DNA from: an uncultured Clostridia bacterium
Lineage (GTDB): Bacteria; Bacillota; Clostridia; Christensenellales; Borkfalkiaceae
Length of the DNA: 29,329 bases
Direction of reading: 5' to 3'
Assembly: GCA_904502225.1 (NCBI GenBank)
Contig: CAJGDO010000017.1
Location: 1-29,329 of the forward strand
This document shows, one piece after another, positions 23,092 through 29,329 of this stretch (positions within the stretch are counted from its first letter, which is position 1; each line of letters begins with the position of its first letter). The position numbers were made by a program, and so were the translations under genes. The notes beneath the pieces were generated by a model that searched no databases, was not told the DNA's origin, and worked only from the letters and a program-made list of their open reading frames with translations.

Positions 23092-24687
23092 ATGAGAAAA
23101 ATGAAAGGTTATTTTACAAACTTAATTTTCCCAGCAATTATTTTCGGCTCAATCACGGGGATTTTTACCGCCGTCGTGGTTGTGCTTTATAAACTTTTGG
23201 CAAAGTGGGTTATTGGTTTTTCTCAAAATTATTACCACTTTTTAAGGGGCAGACTATACTTTATACCTTTGATTTTGATAGTGTTTTATTGTTTGGCAGT
23301 TTTATTTGCACGCATATATAAAAAGCAACCGAGAGTTAGTGGCGGTGGCATACCGTCATCAATAGCGTTGCTTCGAAACATTGTCACTTTTAAGTGGTTA
23401 AGAACGCTTATCGGCGTATTTTTTATTTCCTTAACTTCATTTTTAGTGGGCGTTCCACTTGGCAACGAAGGCCCATCGGTTTTAATGGGAACGGCTGTCG
23501 GTAAGGGAAGCGTTAAGACGTTAGCAAAAAAACACCCAGCATGGAGTGGTTATTCTATGACGGGTGGTGCTTGTGCAGGTTTTGCCGTTGCAACGGGTGC
23601 ATCAGTTTCGGGCATACTTTTTGCAGTGGAAGAAGCACACCAAAAACTTTCGCCTATGATTTTAATAGTGGGCAGTGTTGCCGTCCTTTTTGCACAACTC
23701 TGTTCGGAAATTTTTTGCCCGCTTCTTGATTTAAGCACTTCAATTTTCCCAAGTATGAATATAACCACGCTCGCAGTAAAAGACGTGTATATTCCTATTG
23801 TGGTCGGTGCGGTGATTGGGCTTTTTGCCGTTGTATTTTTAAAGTATTACCACGTAATAAATCATTTTTTTAACCGCAAGTTGAAAAAGATTCCACGCCA
23901 CGTTAAAATCTTTTTTGTCTATGCTATAACGCTAGTTTTTGGTTTGGTTTCATTTTCGTTTATATCAACAGGTCACGAAATATTCCCACTTTTATTAGAG
24001 GGCAAAGTCGCTATTTTTGGTTTAGTGGTGTTATTGCTTGTTAGAATGAGTTTAACCTTGTTTGCAAACACCAATAAATTGACGGGTGGCGTGTTTATTC
24101 CAATTATGGCACTTGGTGCAATTATGGCGTCTATTATTGGCAAAAGTATGCAAGCCGTGTTTGGTTTGGATAGCCAATATCAAACGGTGATTTTGGTGCT
24201 TGGCGTTTCAGCATGCATTGCATCGATGATGAAAATGCCACTTACCGCCGTCGTCTTTTCGTTGGAAGCACTCGGCTGTGGCGAAAACGTTATTCACGTT
24301 ATCATAGTGGTTGCCGTTTCCTTTATTATCACCGAAATATTTGGGGTAAAGGGTATAAACGATGGAATTATTGATAATATCGTTAAGTCGCAAGAAGAAA
24401 CACACCAAAGGTTGATTATCGACACGCATATTACAATTCAAAAGGGCAGTTTTGCCGAATATAGGCACGTTAAAGATATAATTTGGCCGTCAAACTTCTT
24501 TTTGCTTTCGATAATCCCAAGCAAATCTCGCAAAGCATTTATTGACCAAGAAGGCTCAATGACGCTTCACGAAGGCGACGTTTTACATATCAGGTATGCA
24601 ACCTTTGACGAAGAGCATACTAAAAAAGAACTTATTTCAATCGTTGGCGAGCAAGAGTATGACGAAACCGAAACGACAAACGAATAA
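23092..24687 (+). CDS. ClC-family anion transporter with C-terminal TrkA_C domain
   Basis: 531 aa from the ATG at 23092, eight bases after AAAGGAAG. A GTG at 23083 overlaps that site and is rejected. Residues 1-430 are the ClC membrane domain: GGGIP (84-88), GNEGP (124-128) with the gating Glu126, FAVEE with E181 at the place of the internal proton-transfer Glu, and GGVFIP (332-337). Residues about 445-520 form a cytoplasmic TrkA_C domain as in other Firmicutes ClC proteins. Both Glu residues suggest a proton-coupled exchanger. The usual anion-binding Ser of GSGIP is Gly, and the Tyr expected after GxKP near the end of the membrane domain is Asn in GVKGIND. Substrate is therefore uncertain. 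It is a single-gene unit. Confidence 0.9.
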   Translation: MRKMKGYFTNLIFPAIIFGSITGIFTAVVVVLYKLLAKWVIGFSQNYYHFLRGRLYFIPLILIVFYCLAVLFARIYKKQPRVSGGGIPSSIALLRNIVTFKWLRTLIGVFFISLTSFLVGVPLGNEGPSVLMGTAVGKGSVKTLAKKHPAWSGYSMTGGACAGFAVATGASVSGILFAVEEAHQKLSPMILIVGSVAVLFAQLCSEIFCPLLDLSTSIFPSMNITTLAVKDVYIPIVVGAVIGLFAVVFLKYYHVINHFFNRKLKKIPRHVKIFFVYAITLVFGLVSFSFISTGHEIFPLLLEGKVAIFGLVVLLLVRMSLTLFANTNKLTGGVFIPIMALGAIMASIIGKSMQAVFGLDSQYQTVILVLGVSACIASMMKMPLTAVVFSLEALGCGENVIHVIIVVAVSFIITEIFGVKGINDGIIDNIVKSQEETHQRLIIDTHITIQKGSFAEYRHVKDIIWPSNFFLLSIIPSKSRKAFIDQEGSMTLHEGDVLHIRYATFDEEHTKKELISIVGEQEYDETETTNE

Positions 24688-24709
24688 AAAACAAATAAAT
24701 TAAAAACAA

Positions 24710-24738
24710 AAAACGCAAGGTGGAAAGCCTTGCGTTTT
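24710..24738. terminator. Bidirectional terminator between the ClC gene and aspS
   Basis: AAAACGCAAGG (24710-24720) pairs with CCTTGCGTTTT (24728-24738) around a 7-base loop. T-rich runs follow on both strands. Confidence 0.85.
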
Positions 24739-24762
24739 GGTTTTGTAGTTTTGTTATAAAGA

Positions 24763-26100
24763 CTATGGGGTCACTCTGTTGATGTCTCTTGGGAACATTG
24801 TTGTTTCCCTAACGTTTTTAGCACCAAGCAAGTGCATTGTAAGTCTTTCTAAACCGATACCTAAACCGCCGTGTGGAGGTGCCCCGTATTTGTGAAGCAT
24901 AAGGTAAGTTTCAAAGAGTTCAGGGTTCATGCCGAGTTTAACCATTTTTTCAACTTGTTCTTTATAATCGTGAATTCTTTGTCCGCCAGAAGTGATTTCA
25001 AGCCCCCTAAACAATAAGTCAAATGATAAAGTGAAATCTGGGTCTGCTGGGTCATCCATAGTATAGAAAGGTCTTTTCTTTGAAGGGTAGTGGGTGACGA
25101 ACAAAAAGTCACTGTTAAGTTCTTTTTTAGCATACTTGCCCAAAAGTTCTTCTTCGGTTGGGTCAAAGTCTTTCATATCTTGTGGTTGATACTTAAACTT
25201 CTTCATAATAAGTTCTTTTGCATCCATAAACTTAATAGAAGGGATTTCGTCTATAACAGGAAGGTCAATGTGCAAAGTTTCAACTTCTTCACTGTATTCG
25301 GTTTTAAGAAGTTCCATAATGTATCTTAAAACTTTAACTTCCATATTCATAATGTCGGTAAAGTCATTGATAAAGCCCATTTCAAAGTCCATAGAAGTAT
25401 ATTCGTTTAGGTGGCGTGAAGTGTCGTGATGTTCAGCCCTAAAAACAGGTGCAACTTCAAAAACCTTTTGGTAAACGCCAACCAACGCTTGCTTATATAA
25501 TTGTGGAGATTGTGCTAAATAAACTTCCTTTCCAAAATAATCAAGTTTAAAGATGTTTGTTCCGCCTTCAGCCCCAGCAAAGTTAATCTTTGGCGAGCGA
25601 ATTTCGGTAAATCCGTTTTTCATTAAACATTCTCTAAACCCACGAGCAATACCTTCTTGAATTTTAAAGATAGCACGTTCTTTTGGATTACGCATAGAAA
25701 TAGGGCGTAAGTCCAAAATAGTGTTTAATTGGATATTGTCAAGTTGTTTTTTGTTGATAACGATAGGCAAATTTTCTGCTGGAAGAGATAAAATTTCAAT
25801 ATCGTGAATTTGAAGTTCGTATCTGGTGTTGCCCTTTGCGTCTTGGCTTGCAACAACCTTACCAGTCACTTTAACGCACGCTTCTTCGCAAAGTTTATCA
25901 TCCCAACGATAAGAAGAAAATTCAGGTGCATAAACGCACTGGATAACGTCCCTTGCAGTTCTTACGATAACGAAAGCAAAACCGGTCATTTCACGAATGC
26001 GGTGAATATAACCTTTTATGCAAACCACTTTGTTCTCATTTTGGGCAAATTCATTAAAAGAAACGGTGTCTGAAACTAGGCATCCACAAATTTTTTCCAT
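24763..26100 (-). CDS. aspS: Archaeal-type aspartyl-tRNA synthetase
   Basis: 445 aa, class IIb synthetase of the short archaeal/eukaryal-like AspRS2 type that lacks the large GAD insertion of standard bacterial AspRS. An N-terminal OB-fold (residues about 24-108) reads the anticodon and is followed by the catalytic domain: motif 1 around FRECLMKNGFTEIRSP, GAEGGTNIFKLDYFG, QSPQLYKQ, motif 2 FRAEHHDTSRHLNEYTSMDFEMGF (220-243) and motif 3 GGLGIGLERL with MFPRD. The OB-fold reads GYIH (30-33). A His at this place is associated with relaxed, non-discriminating enzymes that also charge tRNA-Asn. The ATG at 26100 has AGGAG six bases upstream; an ORF extension to 26163 has none. Confidence 0.93.
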   Translation of the reverse strand: MEKICGCLVSDTVSFNEFAQNENKVVCIKGYIHRIREMTGFAFVIVRTARDVIQCVYAPEFSSYRWDDKLCEEACVKVTGKVVASQDAKGNTRYELQIHDIEILSLPAENLPIVINKKQLDNIQLNTILDLRPISMRNPKERAIFKIQEGIARGFRECLMKNGFTEIRSPKINFAGAEGGTNIFKLDYFGKEVYLAQSPQLYKQALVGVYQKVFEVAPVFRAEHHDTSRHLNEYTSMDFEMGFINDFTDIMNMEVKVLRYIMELLKTEYSEEVETLHIDLPVIDEIPSIKFMDAKELIMKKFKYQPQDMKDFDPTEEELLGKYAKKELNSDFLFVTHYPSKKRPFYTMDDPADPDFTLSFDLLFRGLEITSGGQRIHDYKEQVEKMVKLGMNPELFETYLMLHKYGAPPHGGLGIGLERLTMHLLGAKNVRETTMFPRDINRVTP

Positions 26101-26133
26101 ATCAATCTCCTGTGTGTCAAAAATTACTATATA

Positions 26134-26163
26134 ATGATAACACGATTTGACCGTTTTAAGCAA
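26134..26163 (-). promoter_or_regulatory. Promoter of aspS (minus strand)
   Basis: Read on the minus strand: TTGCTT (plus 26158-26163), an 18-base spacer and TATCAT (plus 26134-26139) with an upstream TGT. No T-box-like leader fits in the roughly 30 bases between it and the start codon. Confidence 0.55.
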
Positions 26164-26223
26164 GTAAAAAACATATTTTTTTATAAAGACGACAAAAAGA
26201 AAAATATTTGTATTACAAAATAT

Positions 26224-26252
26224 TTGAATAAATTTGCAAAATATGTTAATAT
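26224..26252 (+). promoter_or_regulatory. Promoter of the degV-like gene
   Basis: TTGAAT at 26224-26229, a 17-base spacer and TAATAT at 26247-26252 with an extended TGn. A second TATAAT at 26271-26276 has no good -35. Confidence 0.6.
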
Positions 26253-26279
26253 ATAGTTAATAATCTTGAATATAATGTT

Positions 26280-26305
26280 AATTGCACTATGCTATCAGTG
26301 TAATT
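26280..26305 (+). promoter_or_regulatory. Inverted repeat in the degV-like leader
   Basis: AATTGCACT (26280-26288) and AGTGTAATT (26297-26305) pair over 9 bp with one G-T, around an 8-base loop, three bases before the AAGGAG. It could be an RNA hairpin next to the ribosome site or a repressor operator. It has no T tract and is not a terminator. Confidence 0.4.
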
Positions 26306-26323
26306 TTAAGGAGTTATATATTT

Positions 26324-27172
26324 ATGAAAATTGCCGTTTCGGTTGAAACAACCTGCGACTTAACAAAAGAGTTATTGCAACAGTATGATTTAAAACAAAT
26401 TCCTTTCCACATCACTTTGGGGGATAAATTGTTTTTAGATGGGGAAATTACCACTCAAGAAATGTTTGATTACGTTGATGAAACGGGGGTTTTGCCTAAA
26501 ACCAATGCGATTAACGAATTTGAATATGCTGAATATTTTGAAAATCTTAAAAAAGATTACGATGCGATAATCCACATTTCGTTATCAAGCGGGCTTTCTT
26601 CATCTTGCTCTAATGCAAAGCGTGCCGCACAAGAAATGAAGGACGTTTACGTTGTCGATAGCCAAAGTTTATCAACGGGCATCGGCCTATTGGCAATTTA
26701 TGCAGCACAGTTGGTAAAAGAAGGTTTAGAGCCAAGCGTTATCGCACAACAAGTTGAAAAAAGAACGGCAAGCGTTCAAGCAAGTTTCGTTGTTGAAAGA
26801 CTTGACTATCTCCATAAGGGTGGAAGATGCAACTTGTTTACCTTGCTTGGTGCAACAATCTTAAAAATTCGCCCAAGAATAGTTGTTAAAAACGGCAAAA
26901 TGGGCTCTGATAAAAAGTTTAAGGGCAATATGGGAAAAGTGGTTAGAAAATATTGCGAAAGCGTGTTTGAAGACTTCCATAATCCAGACCTTGAAAACGT
27001 GTTTATCACTTGTACTTCGGCAAGTGAAGAAATGCTTGAAGAAGTTAGAATGGCTGTTAAAGAAAAGGGATTTAAGAACGTTTATGAAACCCGTGCTGGT
27101 GGCACGATTGCAAGCCACTGCGGTGCAAACACTCTTGGCGTGTTGTTCTTTAACGACGGCGATAAAAAATAG
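26324..27172 (+). CDS. DegV/FakB-family fatty-acid-binding protein
   Basis: 282 aa from the ATG at 26324, with AAGGAG at 26308-26313. An upstream in-frame start at 26282 lies inside the leader hairpin and is rejected. DegV/FakB proteins hold a fatty acid and present it to the kinase FakA for phosphorylation, feeding exogenous fatty acids into phospholipid synthesis. Family landmarks are present: the N-terminal ETTCDL block (D-S-x-x-D-L in most members), IPFHITLGD, LPKTNA, the lipid-carboxylate-binding ISLSSGLSSSCSNA (85-98) and VVDSQSLSTGIG (110-121), plus a Gly/Arg-rich LHKGGRC region. No fakA is adjacent. The ligand length or saturation cannot be inferred. Confidence 0.92.
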   Translation: MKIAVSVETTCDLTKELLQQYDLKQIPFHITLGDKLFLDGEITTQEMFDYVDETGVLPKTNAINEFEYAEYFENLKKDYDAIIHISLSSGLSSSCSNAKRAAQEMKDVYVVDSQSLSTGIGLLAIYAAQLVKEGLEPSVIAQQVEKRTASVQASFVVERLDYLHKGGRCNLFTLLGATILKIRPRIVVKNGKMGSDKKFKGNMGKVVRKYCESVFEDFHNPDLENVFITCTSASEEMLEEVRMAVKEKGFKNVYETRAGGTIASHCGANTLGVLFFNDGDKK

Positions 27173-27212
27173 TAATATTTAATAAAAAACTTAAAAAAAC
27201 ATCAAAAAACGT

Positions 27213-27241
27213 TTGACATTAAGCCGTTTATGTTGTATTAT
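27213..27241 (+). promoter_or_regulatory. Promoter of the infC-rpmI-rplT operon
   Basis: Consensus TTGACA at 27213-27218, a 17-base spacer and TATTAT at 27236-27241. Transcription should begin near 27248, at the head of the structured leader. Confidence 0.85.
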
Positions 27242-27247
27242 ATTAAG

Positions 27248-27370
27248 GCTTAAAGAAGAAGTGACCCTTCTCACCGGCACTAATTAAGGCTGTTCGGTTC
27301 AATACGTTTTATGATAATAAAGTTGTAAAGGTATTTTGGGTTGTTTTGATTTAAGCAACCCAATTTTTTT
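27248..27370 (+). ncRNA. L20-type autoregulatory leader with attenuator
   Basis: A leader of about 120 bases before infC with the features of the Firmicutes L20 leader. There is a small GTGA/TCAC hairpin (27261-27264 with 27271-27274), a second stem ACCG/CGGT (27273-27276 with 27295-27298), and at the end a strong intrinsic terminator: TTGGGTTG (27336-27343) with CAACCCAA (27356-27363) followed by T7. In Bacillus, excess ribosomal protein L20 binds such a leader and favours termination. Assignment rests on position and general pattern; the exact L20-binding fold was not verified. Confidence 0.7.
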
Positions 27371-27423
27371 GTTTCAAAGGGCGTTTGCCTTTATGGAAAA
27401 TATTATTGTAGAGGTACACTACT

Positions 27424-27936
27424 ATCAAAAAAGAACATCAAATTAATTTGGAAATCCGTGATAAAGAAGTTCGCTTAATCGGCGAAAACGGCGAACAACT
27501 TGGTATCGTTTCATCACGCCAAGCACTTGAAATTGCAGAAGAAAGCGGGCTTGATTTGGTTAAAATTTCACCAAACGCAACTCCACCTGTTTGCAAGGTC
27601 ATGAATTACGGTAAGTTTTTGTTTGAACAAAACAAGAGAGCCAAAGAAGCAAAGAAAAACCAAAAGGTAATCGAGATTAAAGAAGTTTGGTTGTCAATGA
27701 CCATTGACGTGGGCGATTTAAACGTCAAGGCAAAACAAGCACAAAAGTTCCTTTCTAGCGGAAACAAAGTTAAGGTTTCAATTAGAATGCGTGGCAGACA
27801 AATGGCACACTCGGAACTCGGTTTAGAAGTTATGACAAAGTTTTATGAACTTGTTAAAGACTTCGGTACAATGGAAAAGAATCCGCTTACGGAAGGCAGA
27901 AACATCTGGATGATGCTTGCTCCTACCAAAGCGTAA
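27424..27936 (+). CDS. infC: Translation initiation factor IF-3, AUC start codon
   Basis: 170 aa. IF-3 binds the 30S subunit, keeps it free of 50S and checks the initiator codon. The family N-terminal domain (EIRDKEVRLIGENGEQLG), the linker and the C-terminal domain (EIKEVWLSMTIDVGDL, then KVSIRMRGRQ and EGRNIWMML) are complete. No ATG, GTG or TTG fits the family N-terminus. A TTG at 27448 would remove the conserved lead-in. The codon at 27424 is ATC, eight bases after GAGGT (27411-27415), giving IKKEHQINLEIRDKE, which aligns with Bacillus IF-3. A non-canonical AUU/AUC start is the known basis of infC autoregulation, because IF-3 itself rejects such codons. It is followed closely by rpmI and rplT. 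Confidence 0.93.
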   Translation: MKKEHQINLEIRDKEVRLIGENGEQLGIVSSRQALEIAEESGLDLVKISPNATPPVCKVMNYGKFLFEQNKRAKEAKKNQKVIEIKEVWLSMTIDVGDLNVKAKQAQKFLSSGNKVKVSIRMRGRQMAHSELGLEVMTKFYELVKDFGTMEKNPLTEGRNIWMMLAPTKA

Positions 27937-27969
27937 ACTTAATAAATAATATTAACGGAGGGTACAACA

Positions 27970-28167
27970 ATGCCTAAAATGAAAACTAAAAGTGCAGCAA
28001 AAAAACGTTTCAAAGTGACTGCAACTGGTAAGGTTAAGAGAGCGTGCTCTGGCAAGAACCACATTTTAACCAAGAAAGACAGAAAGAGAAAGAACAACTT
28101 GTGTCAAGGTGCATACGTTGATGCAACACAAGAAAGAACAGTAAAGACGCTTATTTACAATAAGTAA
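27970..28167 (+). CDS. rpmI: Ribosomal protein L35
   Basis: 65 aa, the usual size. It is a highly basic 50S protein with the family pattern MPKMKTKSAAKKRFKVTATG, then GKNHILTKKDRKRKNNL. GGAGGG lies about eight bases before the ATG. It lies between infC and rplT in the conserved operon and is governed by the same leader and attenuator. Confidence 0.98.
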   Translation: MPKMKTKSAAKKRFKVTATGKVKRACSGKNHILTKKDRKRKNNLCQGAYVDATQERTVKTLIYNK

Positions 28168-28190
28168 TACTATTTTAAGGAGAATTTATC

Positions 28191-28541
28191 ATGCGTATTA
28201 AAAGAGCAGTGAACGCTGTAAAAAAGCGTAGAAAAATATTAAAACTTGCCAAAGGTTATTTTGGTGGAAGAAGTAAGAGATATAGAGTAGCAAGAGAAGC
28301 CGTTATGAAGGCTCAACTTTATGCTTACTATGGAAGAAAGGCAAAGAAAAGAGATTTCCGTGCATTGTGGATTGCAAGAATTAACGCAGGCGCAAGACTT
28401 AACGGTTTATCTTACAGCAAATTGATGTTCGGTCTTAAAAAGGCTGGCATTGACCTAAACAGAAAGGTTCTTGCTGAAATTGCAGTTTCTGATGCTGCTG
28501 CATTTACCGTTCTTTGTGAAAAAGCAAAGGCAAATATCTAA
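28191..28541 (+). CDS. rplT: Ribosomal protein L20
   Basis: 116 aa, normal length. It is an early-assembling 50S protein and, in the Bacillus model, the repressor of its own operon through the leader. Seen: a long basic N-terminal extension (AVNAVKKRRKILKLAKGYFGGRSKRYRVAREAV in overlapping motifs) and the globular C-terminal domain (RALWIARINAGARLNGLSYSKLMFGLKKAGIDLNRKVLAEIA in parts), which contacts 23S rRNA and the mRNA mimic. AAGGAG precedes the ATG. A terminator follows the stop. Confidence 0.98.
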   Translation: MRIKRAVNAVKKRRKILKLAKGYFGGRSKRYRVAREAVMKAQLYAYYGRKAKKRDFRALWIARINAGARLNGLSYSKLMFGLKKAGIDLNRKVLAEIAVSDAAAFTVLCEKAKANI

Positions 28542-28551
28542 TAAAAAATGT

Positions 28552-28591
28552 AAAGCCTACCTTAAATAAAGATAGGCTTTAATTTGATTTT
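28552..28591 (+). terminator. Terminator after rplT
   Basis: AAAGCCTA (28552-28559) pairs with TAGGCTTT (28573-28580), with a further CTT/AAG inside one mismatch. The T tract after it is interrupted (AATTTGATTTT) and runs into the next ATG, so some readthrough is likely. Confidence 0.65.
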
Positions 28592-29329
28592 ATGATTAGT
28601 TCAAAACAAAACACACTAATTAAAGAAATTCGTTCGTTAAAGGACAAAAAATTTCGTGATAAACTTGGCGTTTTCGTGCTTGAAGGGATTAAGCCCGTAA
28701 GAGAAGGCGTTGATTTTAACTTGCCTATTAGAGAAATCGTTTTAACCGAAAAGCATTATTCGGAGTTTTCTAATTGTAAGTATAAAATTGAAGTAGTCAG
28801 CGAAGAAGTTTTTGATGCTATCAGCGAAGAAAAAACACCACAAGGCGTTTTGGCAGTTGTTTATAAGGCTGAAAACAAACTTGTCGCTCCAAAAGGTTCG
28901 TGCATATTGCTTGACGGCGTGTCTGACCCAAATAACGTTGGGGCAATTATTAGAACTGCCGTTGCAAGTGGGTATAACGACATCTATTTGACCAGCGCTT
29001 GTGCCGATGCATATTCGCAAAAGTCTGTTAGGTGCAGTATGAGTGGGGTGTTTAGGGCAAACGTTATGCGCGCTGAAATTGATGAAATTCTAAGCGTTAT
29101 AAACTTGCCACTCGCCGTTGCCGATATGGATGGCCAAAACGTTTTTGACCTTAATTTAGACAAACCTTGTTGTTTAGTTATAGGTAGCGAGGGGAACGGC
29201 GTTAGTGATTTTGTTAAAAATAAGGCAGACTTAACGGTAAAAATACCTATGGAAAATGGTATGGAAAGTCTTAACGCATCAGTTTCTGCTGGAATTTTGA
29301 TGTATGCCTTAAAAAGAAAAAACGGTTAA
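28592..29329 (+). CDS. SPOUT (TrmH/SpoU-family) RNA 2'-O-methyltransferase
   Basis: 245 aa, complete; the TAA is the last codon of the window. A short N-terminal substrate-binding domain (residues 1-95, with FVLEGIKPVREG and TPQGVLAV) precedes the knotted SPOUT domain. SAM-binding and catalytic motifs are intact: motif 1 DPNNVGAIIRTAVASG with N114 and R121, motif 2 LVIGSEGNGVS with E200, motif 3 IPMENGMESLNASVSAGILMY with N228. It methylates a ribose in rRNA or tRNA; the exact nucleotide is not known. The relative YsgA in Bacillus lies near pheS, and pheS-pheT may follow just outside. The ATG has no ribosome site and lies 12 bases beyond the rplT terminator stem. Confidence 0.92.
   Translation: MISSKQNTLIKEIRSLKDKKFRDKLGVFVLEGIKPVREGVDFNLPIREIVLTEKHYSEFSNCKYKIEVVSEEVFDAISEEKTPQGVLAVVYKAENKLVAPKGSCILLDGVSDPNNVGAIIRTAVASGYNDIYLTSACADAYSQKSVRCSMSGVFRANVMRAEIDEILSVINLPLAVADMDGQNVFDLNLDKPCCLVIGSEGNGVSDFVKNKADLTVKIPMENGMESLNASVSAGILMYALKRKNG

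Noticed and set aside
26101..26160. T-box leader for aspS
   Set aside because: Only about 30 transcribed bases precede the start codon, far too short for a T-box.
27448..27450. TTG as the start of infC
   Set aside because: No ribosome site at the right distance, and it removes the conserved N-terminal residues that the AUC start with GAGGT restores.
1..29329. CRISPR arrays, insertion sequences, prophage genes, tRNA or rRNA genes
   Set aside because: No regularly spaced repeats, transposase, integrase or cloverleaf pattern was found anywhere in the window.

Overview
The window looks like chromosomal housekeeping DNA from an uncultured, low-G+C, Gram-positive (monoderm) Clostridia-type bacterium. 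The grounds are A+T-rich sequence, AddAB instead of RecBCD, lipobox lipoproteins, an ECF folate transporter under a THF riboswitch, a SpoVB-like flippase, an L20-type leader on infC-rpmI-rplT and an archaeal-type AspRS. I see no rRNA, tRNA, CRISPR array, insertion sequence, phage gene or replication origin. No gene-free stretch exceeds 300 bases. The longest is the infC leader region, about 250 bases.

Layout. 1-2450: two surface lipoproteins, convergent on one shared terminator (a BspA-like leucine-rich-repeat protein and one of unknown family). 2514-8968: addB-addA, the double-strand-break repair nuclease/helicase; addB appears to be read from a leaderless mRNA and its product has lost the N-terminal P-loop. 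9054-11836: a small membrane protein of unknown function, an InlB-repeat lipoprotein and a ferritin-like protein that seems to have lost its metal ligands. 11926-13362: a soluble tyrosine-kinase-like ATPase paired with a PHP-type tyrosine phosphatase, with no capsule genes next to them. 13394-15650: a tight run of peptidase E, the queuosine enzyme QueH and an AEC permease. 15713-18038 (minus): DUF421 and DUF4363 membrane/envelope proteins, then nagA. 18084-18856: THF riboswitch and folT. 18957-21087: an unknown membrane protein overlapping a cardiolipin synthase gene. 21123-22988: SpoVB/MurJ-like flippase, divergent from a tiny double-LysM protein. 23038-24687: ClC transporter with a TrkA_C tail. 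24763-26100 (minus): AspRS. 26324-27172: DegV/FakB fatty-acid-binding protein. 27213-29329: L20 leader, infC (AUC start), rpmI, rplT and a SPOUT rRNA/tRNA methyltransferase.

Much of the window concerns the cell envelope: lipoproteins, flippase, cardiolipin synthase, LysM protein, DegV, and the kinase/phosphatase pair. I saw no single new multi-gene system. The strongest unexplained signal is one of word usage. On a careful read of the whole window I found no GATC and no AGCT, although chance would give on the order of a hundred of each. This suggests strong long-term avoidance of two restriction-type tetramers. Other points worth attention are the AUC start of infC, the THF riboswitch with a hairpin that hides the ribosome site, several leaderless or near-leaderless genes, a ClC protein that lacks both central anion-ligand side chains, and the isolated kinase/phosphatase pair beside a ligand-less ferritin-like protein.
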